From: Trebonia sp036501515
GTDB taxonomy: Bacteria; Actinomycetota; Actinomycetes; Streptosporangiales; Streptosporangiaceae
Direction of reading: 5' to 3'
Length of the DNA: 33,214 nucleotides
Assembly: GCA_036501515.1 (NCBI GenBank)
Contig: DASYAD010000078.1
Coordinates: 1 to 33,214 of the forward strand
Shown here: in pieces, positions 1 to 7,288 of the stretch
How the letters are laid out: every line of letters starts with the position of its first letter
Position numbering within the stretch: the stretch's first letter is position 1
Made by a program: the position numbers and the translations under genes
The notes under the pieces: generated by a model
What the model was told of the DNA's origin: nothing
Seen by the model: the letters and a program-made list of their open reading frames with translations, nothing else
Databases searched by the model: none

Positions 1-2
1 TC

Positions 3-47
3 CTGACCTCATGGTCAGAAAATCTACCACACGGTCAGAATATGACC
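3..47. promoter_or_regulatory. Two operator-like dyads sharing GGTCA/TGACC half-sites
   Basis: CTGACC-TCAT-GGTCAG lies at 3-18 and GGTCA-GAATA-TGACC at 33-47. The centres are about 29.5 bp apart, roughly three helical turns, so two dimers could sit on the same DNA face. The sequence around them is AT-richer than its surroundings. This looks like an operator, perhaps for a gene left of the window. The regulator is unknown. Confidence 0.45.
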
Positions 48-605
48 AGCGGGCAAAACACGGCGGCCGGCGCCCGCCTTGCTGGCCCCGGCCCCGCGAA
101 CGACGTGCGGAACGCACTTCGGTAATGGAGAGATGTCATCGCGGCGTGATTGCCTCTCGTGCGACGACTTTGGGTGGCCGCCGACGCGGGCATCGAGGCG
201 CCCATCACCCTGAGGGTGCCCATCGTCCCGAGAAAGTGCGGTGTTAATGCTCGTCCCCGAGAAAGTGCGGTGTTAATGAGGGAGTGGGGGGTGGGGTGCT
301 CTGAGGGCGCTGGGTGCCTACGGGAGCCCAGGGGTCAAGGTGCGCGCGGGAACCGTTGAGTGCGAGGTGCCTCGTGGGACCTTTGCGGCGGACTGGTGGC
401 CGTTGACTATCGGATGGAAGTCAAAGGGAGCCGAGTCCGTCACGCCCTCGCGGCATTACTGAGGAAATTCTTGGCAAGATGGAAACTATTACGTACTATT
501 CTCGAAAAAATTACCAAGATCTTTTGTCTAGCTGCGAACATGATGATCCAGTGTCGGATGTGACGCGGAGGGCGACCAGCTGCGACGCTTGCCCCGTGAG
601 GTGCC
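48..605. other. Stretch without a recognisable gene
   Basis: No frame gives a recognisable protein; the open frames here are short, arginine-rich and lack domain motifs. The stretch contains a tandem direct repeat at 228-278 and an AT-richer island around 460-545, unusual for this genome. The island could be a promoter or a scrap of transferred DNA, but no terminal inverted repeats or transposase residues are visible. Confidence 0.5.
228..278. repeat. 22-bp direct repeat, two copies
   Basis: A 22-bp word starting CCGAGAAAGTGCGG and ending TGTTAATG occurs identically at 228-249 and 257-278, a 29-bp period. It is not inside a gene. It could be the end of an insertion sequence or a protein-binding site; only the duplication itself is certain. 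Confidence 0.7.
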
Positions 606-940
606 CCGCCACTCCGCTTGCCCGGCCACTCCGCTTGCGCCGGCCGGCTCCGCTTGCTCAGCCAACCCCGCCTGCCCGGCCGAGCACGCTTGCCCGGCCG
701 AGCACACTTGCCCGGCCAACCCTGCTTGCTCGGCCGACTCCGCTTTCCCGGCCGAGCACGCTTGCCGGGCCAACCCCGCTTGCTCGGCCGACCACGCTTG
801 CCCGGCCAACCCCGCTTGCCCGGCCGACCCCGCTTGCTCGGCCAAGCTCTGCTTGCCCGGCCAACCTGGCTTGCTCAGCCGACCCCGCCTGCCCGCTGAC
901 TCCATTTGCCCGGCCGACTCTGCTTGCCCGTGCCTTCGGT
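606..940. repeat. 18-bp minisatellite, about 18 degenerate copies
   Basis: The stretch is built from a degenerate 18-bp unit of the type GCTTGCCCGGCCGACCCC. Because 18 is divisible by three and the unit lacks stops, several frames stay open on both strands and encode monotonous hexapeptides (LARPTP, ACPANP, AGQAGL). These are most likely not genes. The array ends at the stop codon of the PAP2 gene, whose own 3' end carries a different 18-bp repeat. Confidence 0.85.
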
Positions 941-942
941 GG

Positions 943-2334
943 TTACTGGCGCGGGCTGGCGCTCGGGCGGTTCTGCGGCGGTGACAGCTCGCTCTGGCCG
1001 CGATGCTCGGACTGGCCGCGATGCTCGCTCTGGCTGCGATGTTCGCTCGGGCGCGGATGCTCGCCGCGGCAGCATTGGGAACTTGGCTGGAGGCGCTGTC
1101 GCAGCCTCGCTTCGGCCCCAGGGCCGCCTCGCGTTGCCGCCCGGGCGCTGAGCCAGGGGCCGATCCCGGTCACCGCGGCCCACGTGGCGCAGGCAAGAAG
1201 CGCTCCGGCGACGGCGTCGAGGAAGAAGTGATTGCCCGTCGCCACGACGACGTACGTGGTCATCAGGGGGTAGGCGACCGCTAGAGCGCGCAGCGCCCAG
1301 TGCCGGGCGACCGGGTATACCGCCAGGGCGCACCACACGGCCCAGGCGACGTGCAAGCTCGGCATCGACGCGTACTTGTCGCCCGCGGCGTTGATCAGCG
1401 AGGTCTCGAAATGGCCAGAGCCATCCGGCGTGGTCAGCATGTCCACGATGCCGAAACGGGCCGGAAGCAGCCGCGGCGGCGCCACCGGGAACAGCCAGAA
1501 GACGATGAAGGCGAGCCCGGTCGACGCGGCCAGCACGGTGCGGGCGCGCCCGTAGTGCGCCGGATGCCGGAAGAAGAGCCAGCCGAGCACGAGCAACGGG
1601 ATGAGGAAGTGGGTGCCGCCGTAGTAGGCGTTGAGCGTGTCAGTGACGGGATCGTTGCCGATGACCGCGGCTTGGACGGCCTGCTCGTGGAAGATCCCGA
1701 GGGACTTCTCCGCGGAGACGATCAGCAGTGCGTGACTTGAAGCGAGGGCGCCGTTCTGCACCATCCGTGCGCTGACCAGTTCGTAGATCACCGCCAGGGT
1801 CGCGACGACGGTGACCTCCCCGGCCAGCCGACGCCAGGTCTCGCCGGAAAGCCGCCAGGTCCAGTCGGAGAACCGTGAGCCGGAGAGCCGTGACCCGGAC
1901 GGCTGCGACCCGGGAAGCTGCGACCCGGAAAGCCCCGAGCCGGAGAGTTGCGAGCTGGACGACTGCAAGCTGGACAGCTGCGACCCGGGAAGCCTCGAGC
2001 CGGAGAGCTGCGACCCGGGAAGCCCCGAGCCGGAGAGCTGCGACCCGGGAAGCCCCGAGCCGGAGAGCCTCGAGCCGGGAGGCGGCCAGGTCGCGCCGCG
2101 AGGCCGCCATACCGCGCCGGCCACGCGTGCCAGCCAGGCCGCGAGCCAAGCCGTAACCCAGGCCATCGGGGCGGCAACCCAGGCCATCGGGGCGGCAACC
2201 CAGGCCACCGAGACCGAAAGGCAAGCTGCAACCCGCCCTCCAGCCGACGCCGCCGGGGCCGCAAGCCAGGGCGCGAGCTGGCGGGGAGTACGTCGCTGGC
2301 GCGTCCTTGGCTGGATGTCGCTGGTTCGGATCAT
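943..2334 (-). CDS. PAP2-family membrane phosphatase with repeat linker
   Basis: Probable integral-membrane phosphatase or phosphotransferase of the PAP2 superfamily, closest in style to the inositolphosphotransferase-like branch. In 463 residues there are hydrophobic N-terminal segments, a low-complexity linker, then several membrane helices from about 172 on. The PAP2 signatures are visible: PSLH at 325-328 and GNHFFLD at 367-373, which supply the expected histidines and aspartate. Residues 88-154 are pentapeptide repeats of the type LSGSG/LPGSQ. Residues 44-64 repeat AWVAAPM. The C-terminal tail repeats SEHRGQ. The start is supported by GGGAGGA about eight bases upstream of the ATG. The gene is divergent from the MarR gene. 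The PAP2 core is secure; the substrate is unknown, and the repeats make the protein much longer than a bare PAP2 domain. Confidence 0.85.
   Translation of the reverse strand: MIRTSDIQPRTRQRRTPRQLAPWLAAPAASAGGRVAACLSVSVAWVAAPMAWVAAPMAWVTAWLAAWLARVAGAVWRPRGATWPPPGSRLSGSGLPGSQLSGSGLPGSQLSGSRLPGSQLSSLQSSSSQLSGSGLSGSQLPGSQPSGSRLSGSRFSDWTWRLSGETWRRLAGEVTVVATLAVIYELVSARMVQNGALASSHALLIVSAEKSLGIFHEQAVQAAVIGNDPVTDTLNAYYGGTHFLIPLLVLGWLFFRHPAHYGRARTVLAASTGLAFIVFWLFPVAPPRLLPARFGIVDMLTTPDGSGHFETSLINAAGDKYASMPSLHVAWAVWCALAVYPVARHWALRALAVAYPLMTTYVVVATGNHFFLDAVAGALLACATWAAVTGIGPWLSARAATRGGPGAEARLRQRLQPSSQCCRGEHPRPSEHRSQSEHRGQSEHRGQSELSPPQNRPSASPRQ
991..1047 (-). repeat. 18-bp coding repeat (SEHRGQ)
   Basis: Three tandem degenerate copies of an 18-bp unit (GCTCGCTCTGGCCGCGAT on the plus strand) encode the hexapeptide SEHRGQ near the C-terminus of the PAP2 protein. 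The period matches the non-coding array that follows the stop codon, but the unit sequence is different. Confidence 0.75.
1873..2073 (-). repeat. 15/30-bp coding repeat, pentapeptide linker
   Basis: A 15-bp unit, partly organised as 30-bp pairs, is repeated about 13 times and encodes residues 88-154 of the PAP2 protein with the pattern xL(S/P)GS. Copies around 1978-2067 are nearly identical over 30 bp, which suggests recent expansion. The length is probably variable between strains. Confidence 0.8.
2143..2205 (-). repeat. 21-bp coding repeat (AWVAAPM)
   Basis: Three 21-bp copies, two essentially identical (GCCATCGGGGCGGCAACCCA core on the plus strand), encode the heptapeptides AWVAAPM, AWVAAPM and AWVTAWL in a hydrophobic N-terminal segment of the PAP2 protein. 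Confidence 0.75.
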
Positions 2335-2405
2335 GACAGCTCGTCCTCCCGTGCACCGCGGGCCAAGCGCCGGCGGGCAGTTGAGCCGGCGTCACCCGAT
2401 AGGTG

Positions 2406-2476
2406 CTTGCCTCAGGCAAGTAGTTTAACCAGCGTTGATTGTTTGACGCACGCAAATAAAGTGTTAGCTTTAACAC
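2406..2476. promoter_or_regulatory. MarR-PAP2 intergenic promoter with autoregulatory dyad
   Basis: A perfect dyad GTGTTA-GCTT-TAACAC covers 2461-2476, ending two bases before the marR ATG. A candidate -35 TTGACG (2443-2448) and -10 TAGCTT (2465-2470) have a 16-bp spacer. The -10 lies within the dyad and would place the transcript start at or next to the ATG, giving a leaderless message. A second dyad, CTTGCC-TCA-GGCAAG, lies at 2406-2420 on the PAP2 side. MarR proteins commonly repress their own and a divergent gene from such sites; that this protein does so is inferred. Confidence 0.6.
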
Positions 2477-2477
2477 C

Positions 2478-2978
2478 ATGGAGGCCAGAGGAGGCCCCGC
2501 CCGCGTAGAGCCGCCGGCGGACGACGAGACGATCGCCATGATTGAGGTGGCGCTGCACTCGCTGGCCCGTCGGCTGAAGCAGGCCCGGCTGCATGAGTAC
2601 ATCGCCCGCCAGGCGGGCGACGGCCTAGATCAGGCCGGGCTGGCGATTCTCTACGCGCTGCAAGGGGAAGAGGGCATGCGCGTCACCGACGTCGCGGCCC
2701 GGCTCGGCATCGATGCTCCCGCCGTGACACGCAAGGCCCAGCACCTGGAACGGCTGAACTTGGTCAGCCGCGCACGGGACGCGGCCGACGCACGGGCGTC
2801 GAGGCTGCAGCTCACCCCGGAAGGGTGCCGGGTGGTCAGGCAGTTCCTGCTGGCCAGGCATGAGTGGCTGACGACGCTGCTGGCCGGCTGGTCACCCGCC
2901 GAGCGCTGCGAGTTCGCCCGGCTGCTCGGCATGCTCTCGGCCAGCGTCAACGAGCACCTGAACGAACTCTGCCGCTGA
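2478..2978 (+). CDS. MarR-family transcriptional regulator
   Basis: Dimeric winged-helix regulator of 166 residues, the usual MarR length. A helical N-terminal region (about 15-50) is followed by the winged helix: the helix-turn-helix runs through VTDVAARLGIDAPAVTRKAQ (about 71-90) and the wing is around SRARDAADARASRLQLTPEG, which has the family's D-x-R wing pattern. The C-terminal helices dimerise. No Shine-Dalgarno is evident before the ATG at 2478, consistent with leaderless expression. The gene is divergent from the PAP2 phosphatase gene, its most likely target together with itself. The ligand cannot be deduced. Confidence 0.88.
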   Translation: MEARGGPARVEPPADDETIAMIEVALHSLARRLKQARLHEYIARQAGDGLDQAGLAILYALQGEEGMRVTDVAARLGIDAPAVTRKAQHLERLNLVSRARDAADARASRLQLTPEGCRVVRQFLLARHEWLTTLLAGWSPAERCEFARLLGMLSASVNEHLNELCR

Positions 2979-3104
2979 GGCCCCGTTAGACGGGCGGCGA
3001 CTCAGGGGCCAGGGGACTCAGGTGCCAGGGGGACTCACGCTGCCGGGACGACGTTGCTTACGACGCTGCTGGCCGCACCGTCACTGTCCAGCCGGATCGA
3101 CCCT

Positions 3105-3719
3105 TCAGGACGCGGCGTCACGAGTGATCCGCACGTCCATGATGACGGTGGTGCCTGCCGGGCCTGAGTCGATGCTGACGTGGTCCATCATCGCGCGCAT
3201 CAGCGCGATGCCCTTCCCGCGGAAGGGGGACGGCTCGGTCCCCGGCGGCAGCCAGCGCCCGGTGTCGGTGACGGCTAGCCACAGCCGGCCCGCGGTAACC
3301 GAAGCCCGCAGCCGGATCTCGCCGGGGAGGTCGCGGGAGCTGGCCAGTGGCCGGGTCGAGGACACCGCAGAACACGGTGGCGCCGTCGGCGCCGGGAACG
3401 GAGTCGGCGAACCGGTCCATGGCGGCCAGCGCCTGACGTGGGCCAGCGCCCTGCTGCAGCAGTGCCCGGCAAGCGCCGCGCAGCTGTCCCATCACAGTGG
3501 CGGCCCTGAGGCCGTGCCCAGCGCAGTCGCCGGCCACGATCGCGATCCGCCCGTCGGGCAGCACGGTGATGTCGTGCCAGTCACCGCCAACGTCTAGTGC
3601 CGGGCGGCGGGCTCGTAGCGGACGCTGAAGCCGGCCGGCAGTTGCTCCGCGTCGAGGATCGCGCGCTGCAAGGCCACGGCTGCCTCGCGGTGCTCGTCGT
3701 GCTGGCCTGCCTGCTGCAT
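3105..3719 (-). pseudogene. Decayed SpoIIE-type phosphatase / anti-sigma kinase fusion
   Basis: Three frames together give parts of one protein. The first frame (3719 to about 3600) reads MQQAGQHDEHREAAVALQRA and onward, the usual linker before a SpoIIE/RsbU PP2C domain, and stops at a TAG. A second frame carries the PP2C core with LDVGGDWHD and AGDCAGHG, including the metal-binding Asp residues, up to VLDPATGQ. A third frame (3365-3105) carries the C-terminal part of an RsbW-like HATPase, with VTDTGRW and FRGKGIALMRAMMD. The second half of PP2C and the N-terminal half of the HATPase (N-box) are missing. At least two frameshifts and an internal deletion therefore separate this from a working gene. 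The family normally controls partner-switching stress sigma cascades. A sequencing error alone would not explain the deletion. Confidence 0.75.
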
Positions 3720-3760
3720 GCACCGACATCTACCACGCAGGTAACTGGCGAAACGACCTG

Positions 3761-4414
3761 CTAGGGACGCTGCTCGCGGCCGTTTTGCCCGGTAATCTCC
3801 GCCCCGTCAAATGACAGGCAGATGAGGTGCAGGGCGACCTGGTGGGCTTCGTGCACGGTGGCGGTCAGCGATATCGCCCGCGCGCCCGCTGGGTACACGC
3901 AGACGGCCTCCTCGCAGGCATCCGCGAGCGGGTTGGGGGCGGGACCGGTGAGGCACCACGCGGCGATCCCGCCGGCCCGGGCCGCGGCCGCCGCGCGCAG
4001 CAGGTTGCGGTTGCGCCCGGACGTGGAGATCGCGAGCAGCACGTCACCGGGCCGGCCGTACGCGCGTACCTGGCGGGCGAACAGTTCGTCGTACTGCCGG
4101 TCAGCGACGGCCGACCGGTCGGCGTTGAGCACGACCGCCGCGGCCGTGCGGTCGGCGGCGAGCCGCCCGGTGAACTGTGCGCTCAGGTCCTGCGCGAGCG
4201 CGGCGGACTCGCCGTTGGCGGCGACGAGCAGCCGGCGGCCCTGGCCGAGCACGGCGGCAAGCCGCTGTCCCCAGTCGTCGAGCAAGCGGGTGTCGAGTAC
4301 GGTGAGCGCGCTGACCAGCGCCCCGATGTGCTGCTGACCAGGGCTGCCAAGACGCGCTCCGGTCCTGCCAGCCGCCCCGTTACCGCCAGCCGTCGCCGGG
4401 TCTGTCATCGTCAT
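3761..4414 (-). CDS. SIS-domain protein, GmhA/DiaA-like
   Basis: A 217-residue sugar-isomerase-domain protein resembling sedoheptulose-7-phosphate isomerase (GmhA) and DiaA. The phosphate-binding motifs ANGESAALAQDLSAQFTGRL (about 66-85) and ISTSGRNRNLLRA (about 128-140) are clear, with FARQVRAYGRPGDVLL between them. By alignment from memory to E. coli GmhA, the catalytic Glu65 position is Gln here (AQFTGR), and the Asp and Gln that precede the helix histidines are also replaced, while His180 appears kept (ALHLI). Isomerase activity is therefore doubtful and a binding or regulatory role is possible. GGAGA lies about ten bases before the ATG. No heptose-pathway genes are nearby. Confidence 0.75.
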   Translation of the reverse strand: MTMTDPATAGGNGAAGRTGARLGSPGQQHIGALVSALTVLDTRLLDDWGQRLAAVLGQGRRLLVAANGESAALAQDLSAQFTGRLAADRTAAAVVLNADRSAVADRQYDELFARQVRAYGRPGDVLLAISTSGRNRNLLRAAAAARAGGIAAWCLTGPAPNPLADACEEAVCVYPAGARAISLTATVHEAHQVALHLICLSFDGAEITGQNGREQRP

Positions 4415-4531
4415 GCCCGCGTCTCCAGGGTCCGGTCCAGCGCCGCCTCACCTGAGGTCGGCGCTCTCAGCTACCCGGGGTCCCAGCGGTCAAACAGTGT
4501 CACTCCGGCGAATCTCGGCCTGATTTCCCGG

Positions 4532-4601
4532 TCAGTCCCAGGCAGTCAGTGCCAGGCGGTCAGTGCCAGGCGGTCGGTGCCAGGCGGTCAGTGCCAGACG
4601 G
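4532..4601. repeat. 14-bp tandem repeat over the lipoprotein stop codon
   Basis: Five 14-bp units (TCAGTGCCAGGCGG type) run head to tail: 4532-4545 (degenerate), 4546-4559, 4560-4573, 4574-4587 and 4588-4601. The last copy contains the stop codon of the lipoprotein gene (TCA at 4588-4590 is TGA on the minus strand). Since 14 is not a multiple of three, the array probably grew outward from the end of the gene. Confidence 0.85.
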
Positions 4602-5559
4602 CGACGGGCGCGCCTGGCGCGTAGACAAAGCCGCCGGCCTTGCCCCCGTCCGGATCGGCCGACAGGTGGCTGTAGTCGAGGTCGAACTGGTACTCCGCTC
4701 CCGCCGCCACCTTGTGGCCGCTTGGACTCGGCATGGAGACGACGCCGGCGTCGGTGAACTTCCCGTCGACGTAGGTGAACTGGGCCGGGTTGACCACGAA
4801 CCCGTCCGCCCCGGCGATGATCACCCAGGCGATGACCCCGCCGCCGGTGGCGTCGCCCTGCGTGTCGATCATCGCGATGCGGGAGCCCTCAGGCGTGGTG
4901 TACCAGGACAGGTCGCTGAGGTTGATGCTGTCGGTGGACTTGAGCACCGCCTCAGGGGGCGTGATGTTCTTCAGCGCGTCGAGCCTGGCGGTGCTCTCGT
5001 CGAGCAGGCAGCCGCCGACGTTGACGCCGTCGATCGTGCCGCCGGTGTGGTACGCCTTGTCGCAGACGGTCTGGCGGGCCGCCAGCCAGGCGCCGTCTTC
5101 GCTGTTGATCGCGGCCTGCCTGGCGGCGGACGCGGCCGCGAAGCTCGCCTGCTGCACCGTGTCGATCCCCGCGTCGGCGGTCTCGGTCTTGTTCTCGAAG
5201 CACTGCTCGATGGCTAGCGTGGTGGTGAGGCCGGTGCAGCTGGCGGGCGAGGACGTAGCGCGCGCCGGGTGGCCGGGGTCGAACGGCTCGGTGACCGGCA
5301 CGAACTTGGCGGACGACGAACCGCTCGCCGTCGCCGCCGCGCTCGCCGTCGCGGCACCGGAGGCGGCACTACCGGAAGCGCCGCCGACGGCGCCCGTCGC
5401 GGTCGCCGTGCTCGCCGTCGGCGACCCCGAGGAATGGCATCCGGAGAGCAGGGCGGCCGCTACCGCCGACGCGGCCGCCAGTACCAGCCCGCCGCTGACT
5501 GACCTGCTGCTTCGCCCCGCGGCGGACGGCCGCCCCCACCCTGACTGATCCATGACCAT
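4588..5559 (-). CDS. Lipoprotein with LprI-like domain
   Basis: Exported lipoprotein of 323 residues. The N-terminus has basic residues, a hydrophobic stretch and the lipobox LLSGC, followed by an Ala/Ser/Thr-rich linker typical of surface-anchored proteins. A domain with conserved cysteines follows (CTGLTTTLAIEQCFENK ... QTVCDKAYHTGG ... GGCLLDESTARLDALK), whose spacing fits the LprI/DUF1311 family, a member of which in mycobacteria inhibits lysozyme. The last 120 residues are an unrecognised beta-rich region. The start was chosen at the ATG preceded by GGAGCAGGG; an ATG two codons later is an alternative. The longer open frame to 5850 runs into the neighbouring exporter gene and lacks a signal peptide. 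A lysozyme-inhibitor role is only a family-level suggestion. Confidence 0.75.
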   Translation of the reverse strand: MVMDQSGWGRPSAAGRSSRSVSGGLVLAAASAVAAALLSGCHSSGSPTASTATATGAVGGASGSAASGAATASAAATASGSSSAKFVPVTEPFDPGHPARATSSPASCTGLTTTLAIEQCFENKTETADAGIDTVQQASFAAASAARQAAINSEDGAWLAARQTVCDKAYHTGGTIDGVNVGGCLLDESTARLDALKNITPPEAVLKSTDSINLSDLSWYTTPEGSRIAMIDTQGDATGGGVIAWVIIAGADGFVVNPAQFTYVDGKFTDAGVVSMPSPSGHKVAAGAEYQFDLDYSHLSADPDGGKAGGFVYAPGAPVAVWH

Positions 5560-7192
5560 CCCTGCTCCAGGCCTGCACGGGTACCGTAAACCGGAGCGAG
5601 CGTAGCAGAATGCCCGCCGCCAGCGCGGTTTGTGCACCAGAACTTGGTAATACCGGCCGCGGCTCACGGCGAGCCGCGGGCAGCAGTCCCTCTTCGGAAC
5701 CGCCGGCGGCGACCTCGCCAGCCGCCTCCTTGCCCGCGCCGCCCGCGCCGCTCGCCGCGCCCGCGCCGCTCGCCGCGCCCGCGCCGCCCGCCGTCGCCCC
5801 GCCTGCCCGCCGCTCGAAGCGGGCGAGCAGCGCCGCCGGCAGGGCGGCAAGCATGGCCGCGCCGAGCGCCCAGCGGAACGCGGTCCCGTAGGCCGCCGCG
5901 CCGCCGCCGGCGGCCAGGGCGTGCTGCAGTACGACCGTGAACACGGCCGTGCCGGTGGCCGCCCCGAGCCTGCTGAGCACGTTGATCTGGGTAGTGCCGT
6001 CGCTGATCTTGGCCGGCGGTATCGCCCGGTAGGCGGCCGTCATCGTGGGAATCATGCACAAGGCGATGCCGGCCCCGCGCAGCAGGCCGGTCAGGCACAG
6101 CCACACGTACGGCGTGGCCGCGCCGAGGAACAGGAACGGTACCGTGCCCGCGGCCGCGATCAGGCCGCCCGCGAACGCGGTCCTGCCGCTGCCCACCCGG
6201 TCGGTCAGGTGCGACGCGAACCGGGTCGCCAGCGCCACGCCCACCCCGGTCGGCGCGACCAGCAGCCCGGTCGCCACCGGGTCGAGGTGCCTGACCGACT
6301 GGAAGTACAGCGGCAGCAGGATCATCGCGCCGAACACGGTCGCGCCGAGCGCGAAGCTGGCCAGCGAGCTCGCCGCGTAGACCGGGTTGCGGTACAGCCG
6401 GACGTCGAGCAGGGGGTGCGCGGTCCTGGCCGAGCGCACGGCGAACGCCGCCAGCAGGACGACCCCGGCCGCGACCGGCAGGATTACTTTGACCGCCGCC
6501 CCGCCCGCCGAAGCCAGCCCGTAAGTCGCGGCCACCGACCCGCTGCCGATCAGCAGCAGCCCGAGGACATCAGGCCGCCGCGCCCCGCCCGCATGCGCCC
6601 CCGCGGGCACATCCCGTGGCAGCAGCCACAGTGCCAGCGGCACCGCCGCGACGGCGAACGGCAGGTTGACGAAGAAGATCCACTGCCAGCCGGCGTGCTC
6701 GAGCAGCAGCCCGCCGATGACCGGACCGAAGACCGGCGCCATCACGATCGGGATGCTGAGCGTTCCCATGGCCCGGGCCAGGCGCTCCCGGCCGGCGGTC
6801 CGCACCAGCATCATCTGCCCGGCGGGCATGGTCAGCGCGCCCGCGGCGCCCTGCAGCACGCGGAAGGCGATCAGCTCGCCCAGCGAGGACGACAGGCCGC
6901 AGGCGAGCGAGGCCAGCGCGAACAGGGCGATCGACCACACGTAGACCCGGCGCGCGCCGAGCCGGTCGCACAGCCAGCCGGCCAGCGGAAGCACGCCCGC
7001 CAGCGCCAGCAGGTACCCGGTCACTACCCACTGGACCGAGGGCAGGCCGCCGTGCAGCCGCACGGCCAGCGTGCGGATCGCGATGTTGACGATCGTGGTG
7101 TCCAGCATCGACATCAGCCCGCCGAAGACCACGGCGATGATTGTCCGCCGCAGCTCGGCCTCGCTGGCGGCGGGCATGGTCCCTTCAGTCAT
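5369..7192 (-). CDS. MFS drug exporter, DHA2 (EmrB/QacA-like) family
   Basis: Proton-driven efflux pump of the 14-helix DHA2 class. Motifs seen: LDTTIVNIAI in helix 1 (motif D1), GWLCDRLGARRVY (motif A), and the motif C-like helix PVFGPVIGGLLLEHAGWQWI. The start at 7192 has an excellent GAGGAG Shine-Dalgarno. The membrane part ends near LLARFERR (about 5825). The frame then continues some 150 residues through Gly/Ala-rich repeats and basic sequence, overlapping the lipoprotein gene by 191 nt. Such a tail is not expected, so the true stop may have been lost or a frameshift may exist near 5660-5820. The gene is divergent from a TetR gene and very likely repressed by it. The substrate is unknown. 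Confidence 0.85.
   Translation of the reverse strand: MTEGTMPAASEAELRRTIIAVVFGGLMSMLDTTIVNIAIRTLAVRLHGGLPSVQWVVTGYLLALAGVLPLAGWLCDRLGARRVYVWSIALFALASLACGLSSSLGELIAFRVLQGAAGALTMPAGQMMLVRTAGRERLARAMGTLSIPIVMAPVFGPVIGGLLLEHAGWQWIFFVNLPFAVAAVPLALWLLPRDVPAGAHAGGARRPDVLGLLLIGSGSVAATYGLASAGGAAVKVILPVAAGVVLLAAFAVRSARTAHPLLDVRLYRNPVYAASSLASFALGATVFGAMILLPLYFQSVRHLDPVATGLLVAPTGVGVALATRFASHLTDRVGSGRTAFAGGLIAAAGTVPFLFLGAATPYVWLCLTGLLRGAGIALCMIPTMTAAYRAIPPAKISDGTTQINVLSRLGAATGTAVFTVVLQHALAAGGGAAAYGTAFRWALGAAMLAALPAALLARFERRAGGATAGGAGAASGAGAASGAGGAGKEAAGEVAAGGSEEGLLPAARREPRPVLPSSGAQTALAAGILLRSLRFTVPVQAWSRDGHGSVRVGAAVRRGAKQQVSQRRAGTGGRVGGSGRPALRMPFLGVADGEHGDRDGRRRRRFR
5742..5795 (-). repeat. 18-bp Gly/Ala coding repeat in the exporter tail
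   Basis: CGCGCCCGCGCCGCTCGC-type units of 18 bp repeat about three times and encode GAGAAS hexapeptides in the extra C-terminal tail of the exporter frame. The repeat marks where the ordered transporter sequence has ended. Confidence 0.6.
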
Positions 7193-7214
7193 GTCTCCTC
7201 TTAGCGGTAGAATG

Positions 7215-7252
7215 CGGAGCGGTGCTCCGAATATAACCGGAGCAGTGCTCCG
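7215..7252. promoter_or_regulatory. Twin TetR operators between exporter and tetR
   Basis: Two 15-bp palindromes, CGGAGCGGTGCTCCG (7215-7229) and CGGAGCAGTGCTCCG (7238-7252), differ only in the central base triplet. Their centres are 23 bp apart. They sit between the divergent exporter (ATG at 7192) and tetR (ATG at 7289) genes, where a TetR repressor would block both promoters. Arms of the CGGAGC/GCTCCG type are common for TetR regulators of actinobacterial efflux pumps. Confidence 0.85.
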
Positions 7253-7288
7253 AAAGCAACCGCGTAAGCGGGAAAGGCGGTCCAGCCG

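Noticed and set aside
606..940. CRISPR-like array
   Set aside because: Units are contiguous and degenerate, with no unique spacers and no cas genes.
479..1231. 250-residue plus-strand open frame and a 125-residue minus-strand frame (528-905) over the 18-bp array
   Set aside because: Both consist of repeat-encoded hexapeptides with no domain, and three frames are open at once because the repeat lacks stops.
5921..7204. 427-residue plus-strand open frame
   Set aside because: Antisense to the exporter; Gln/Arg/Gly-rich without motifs.
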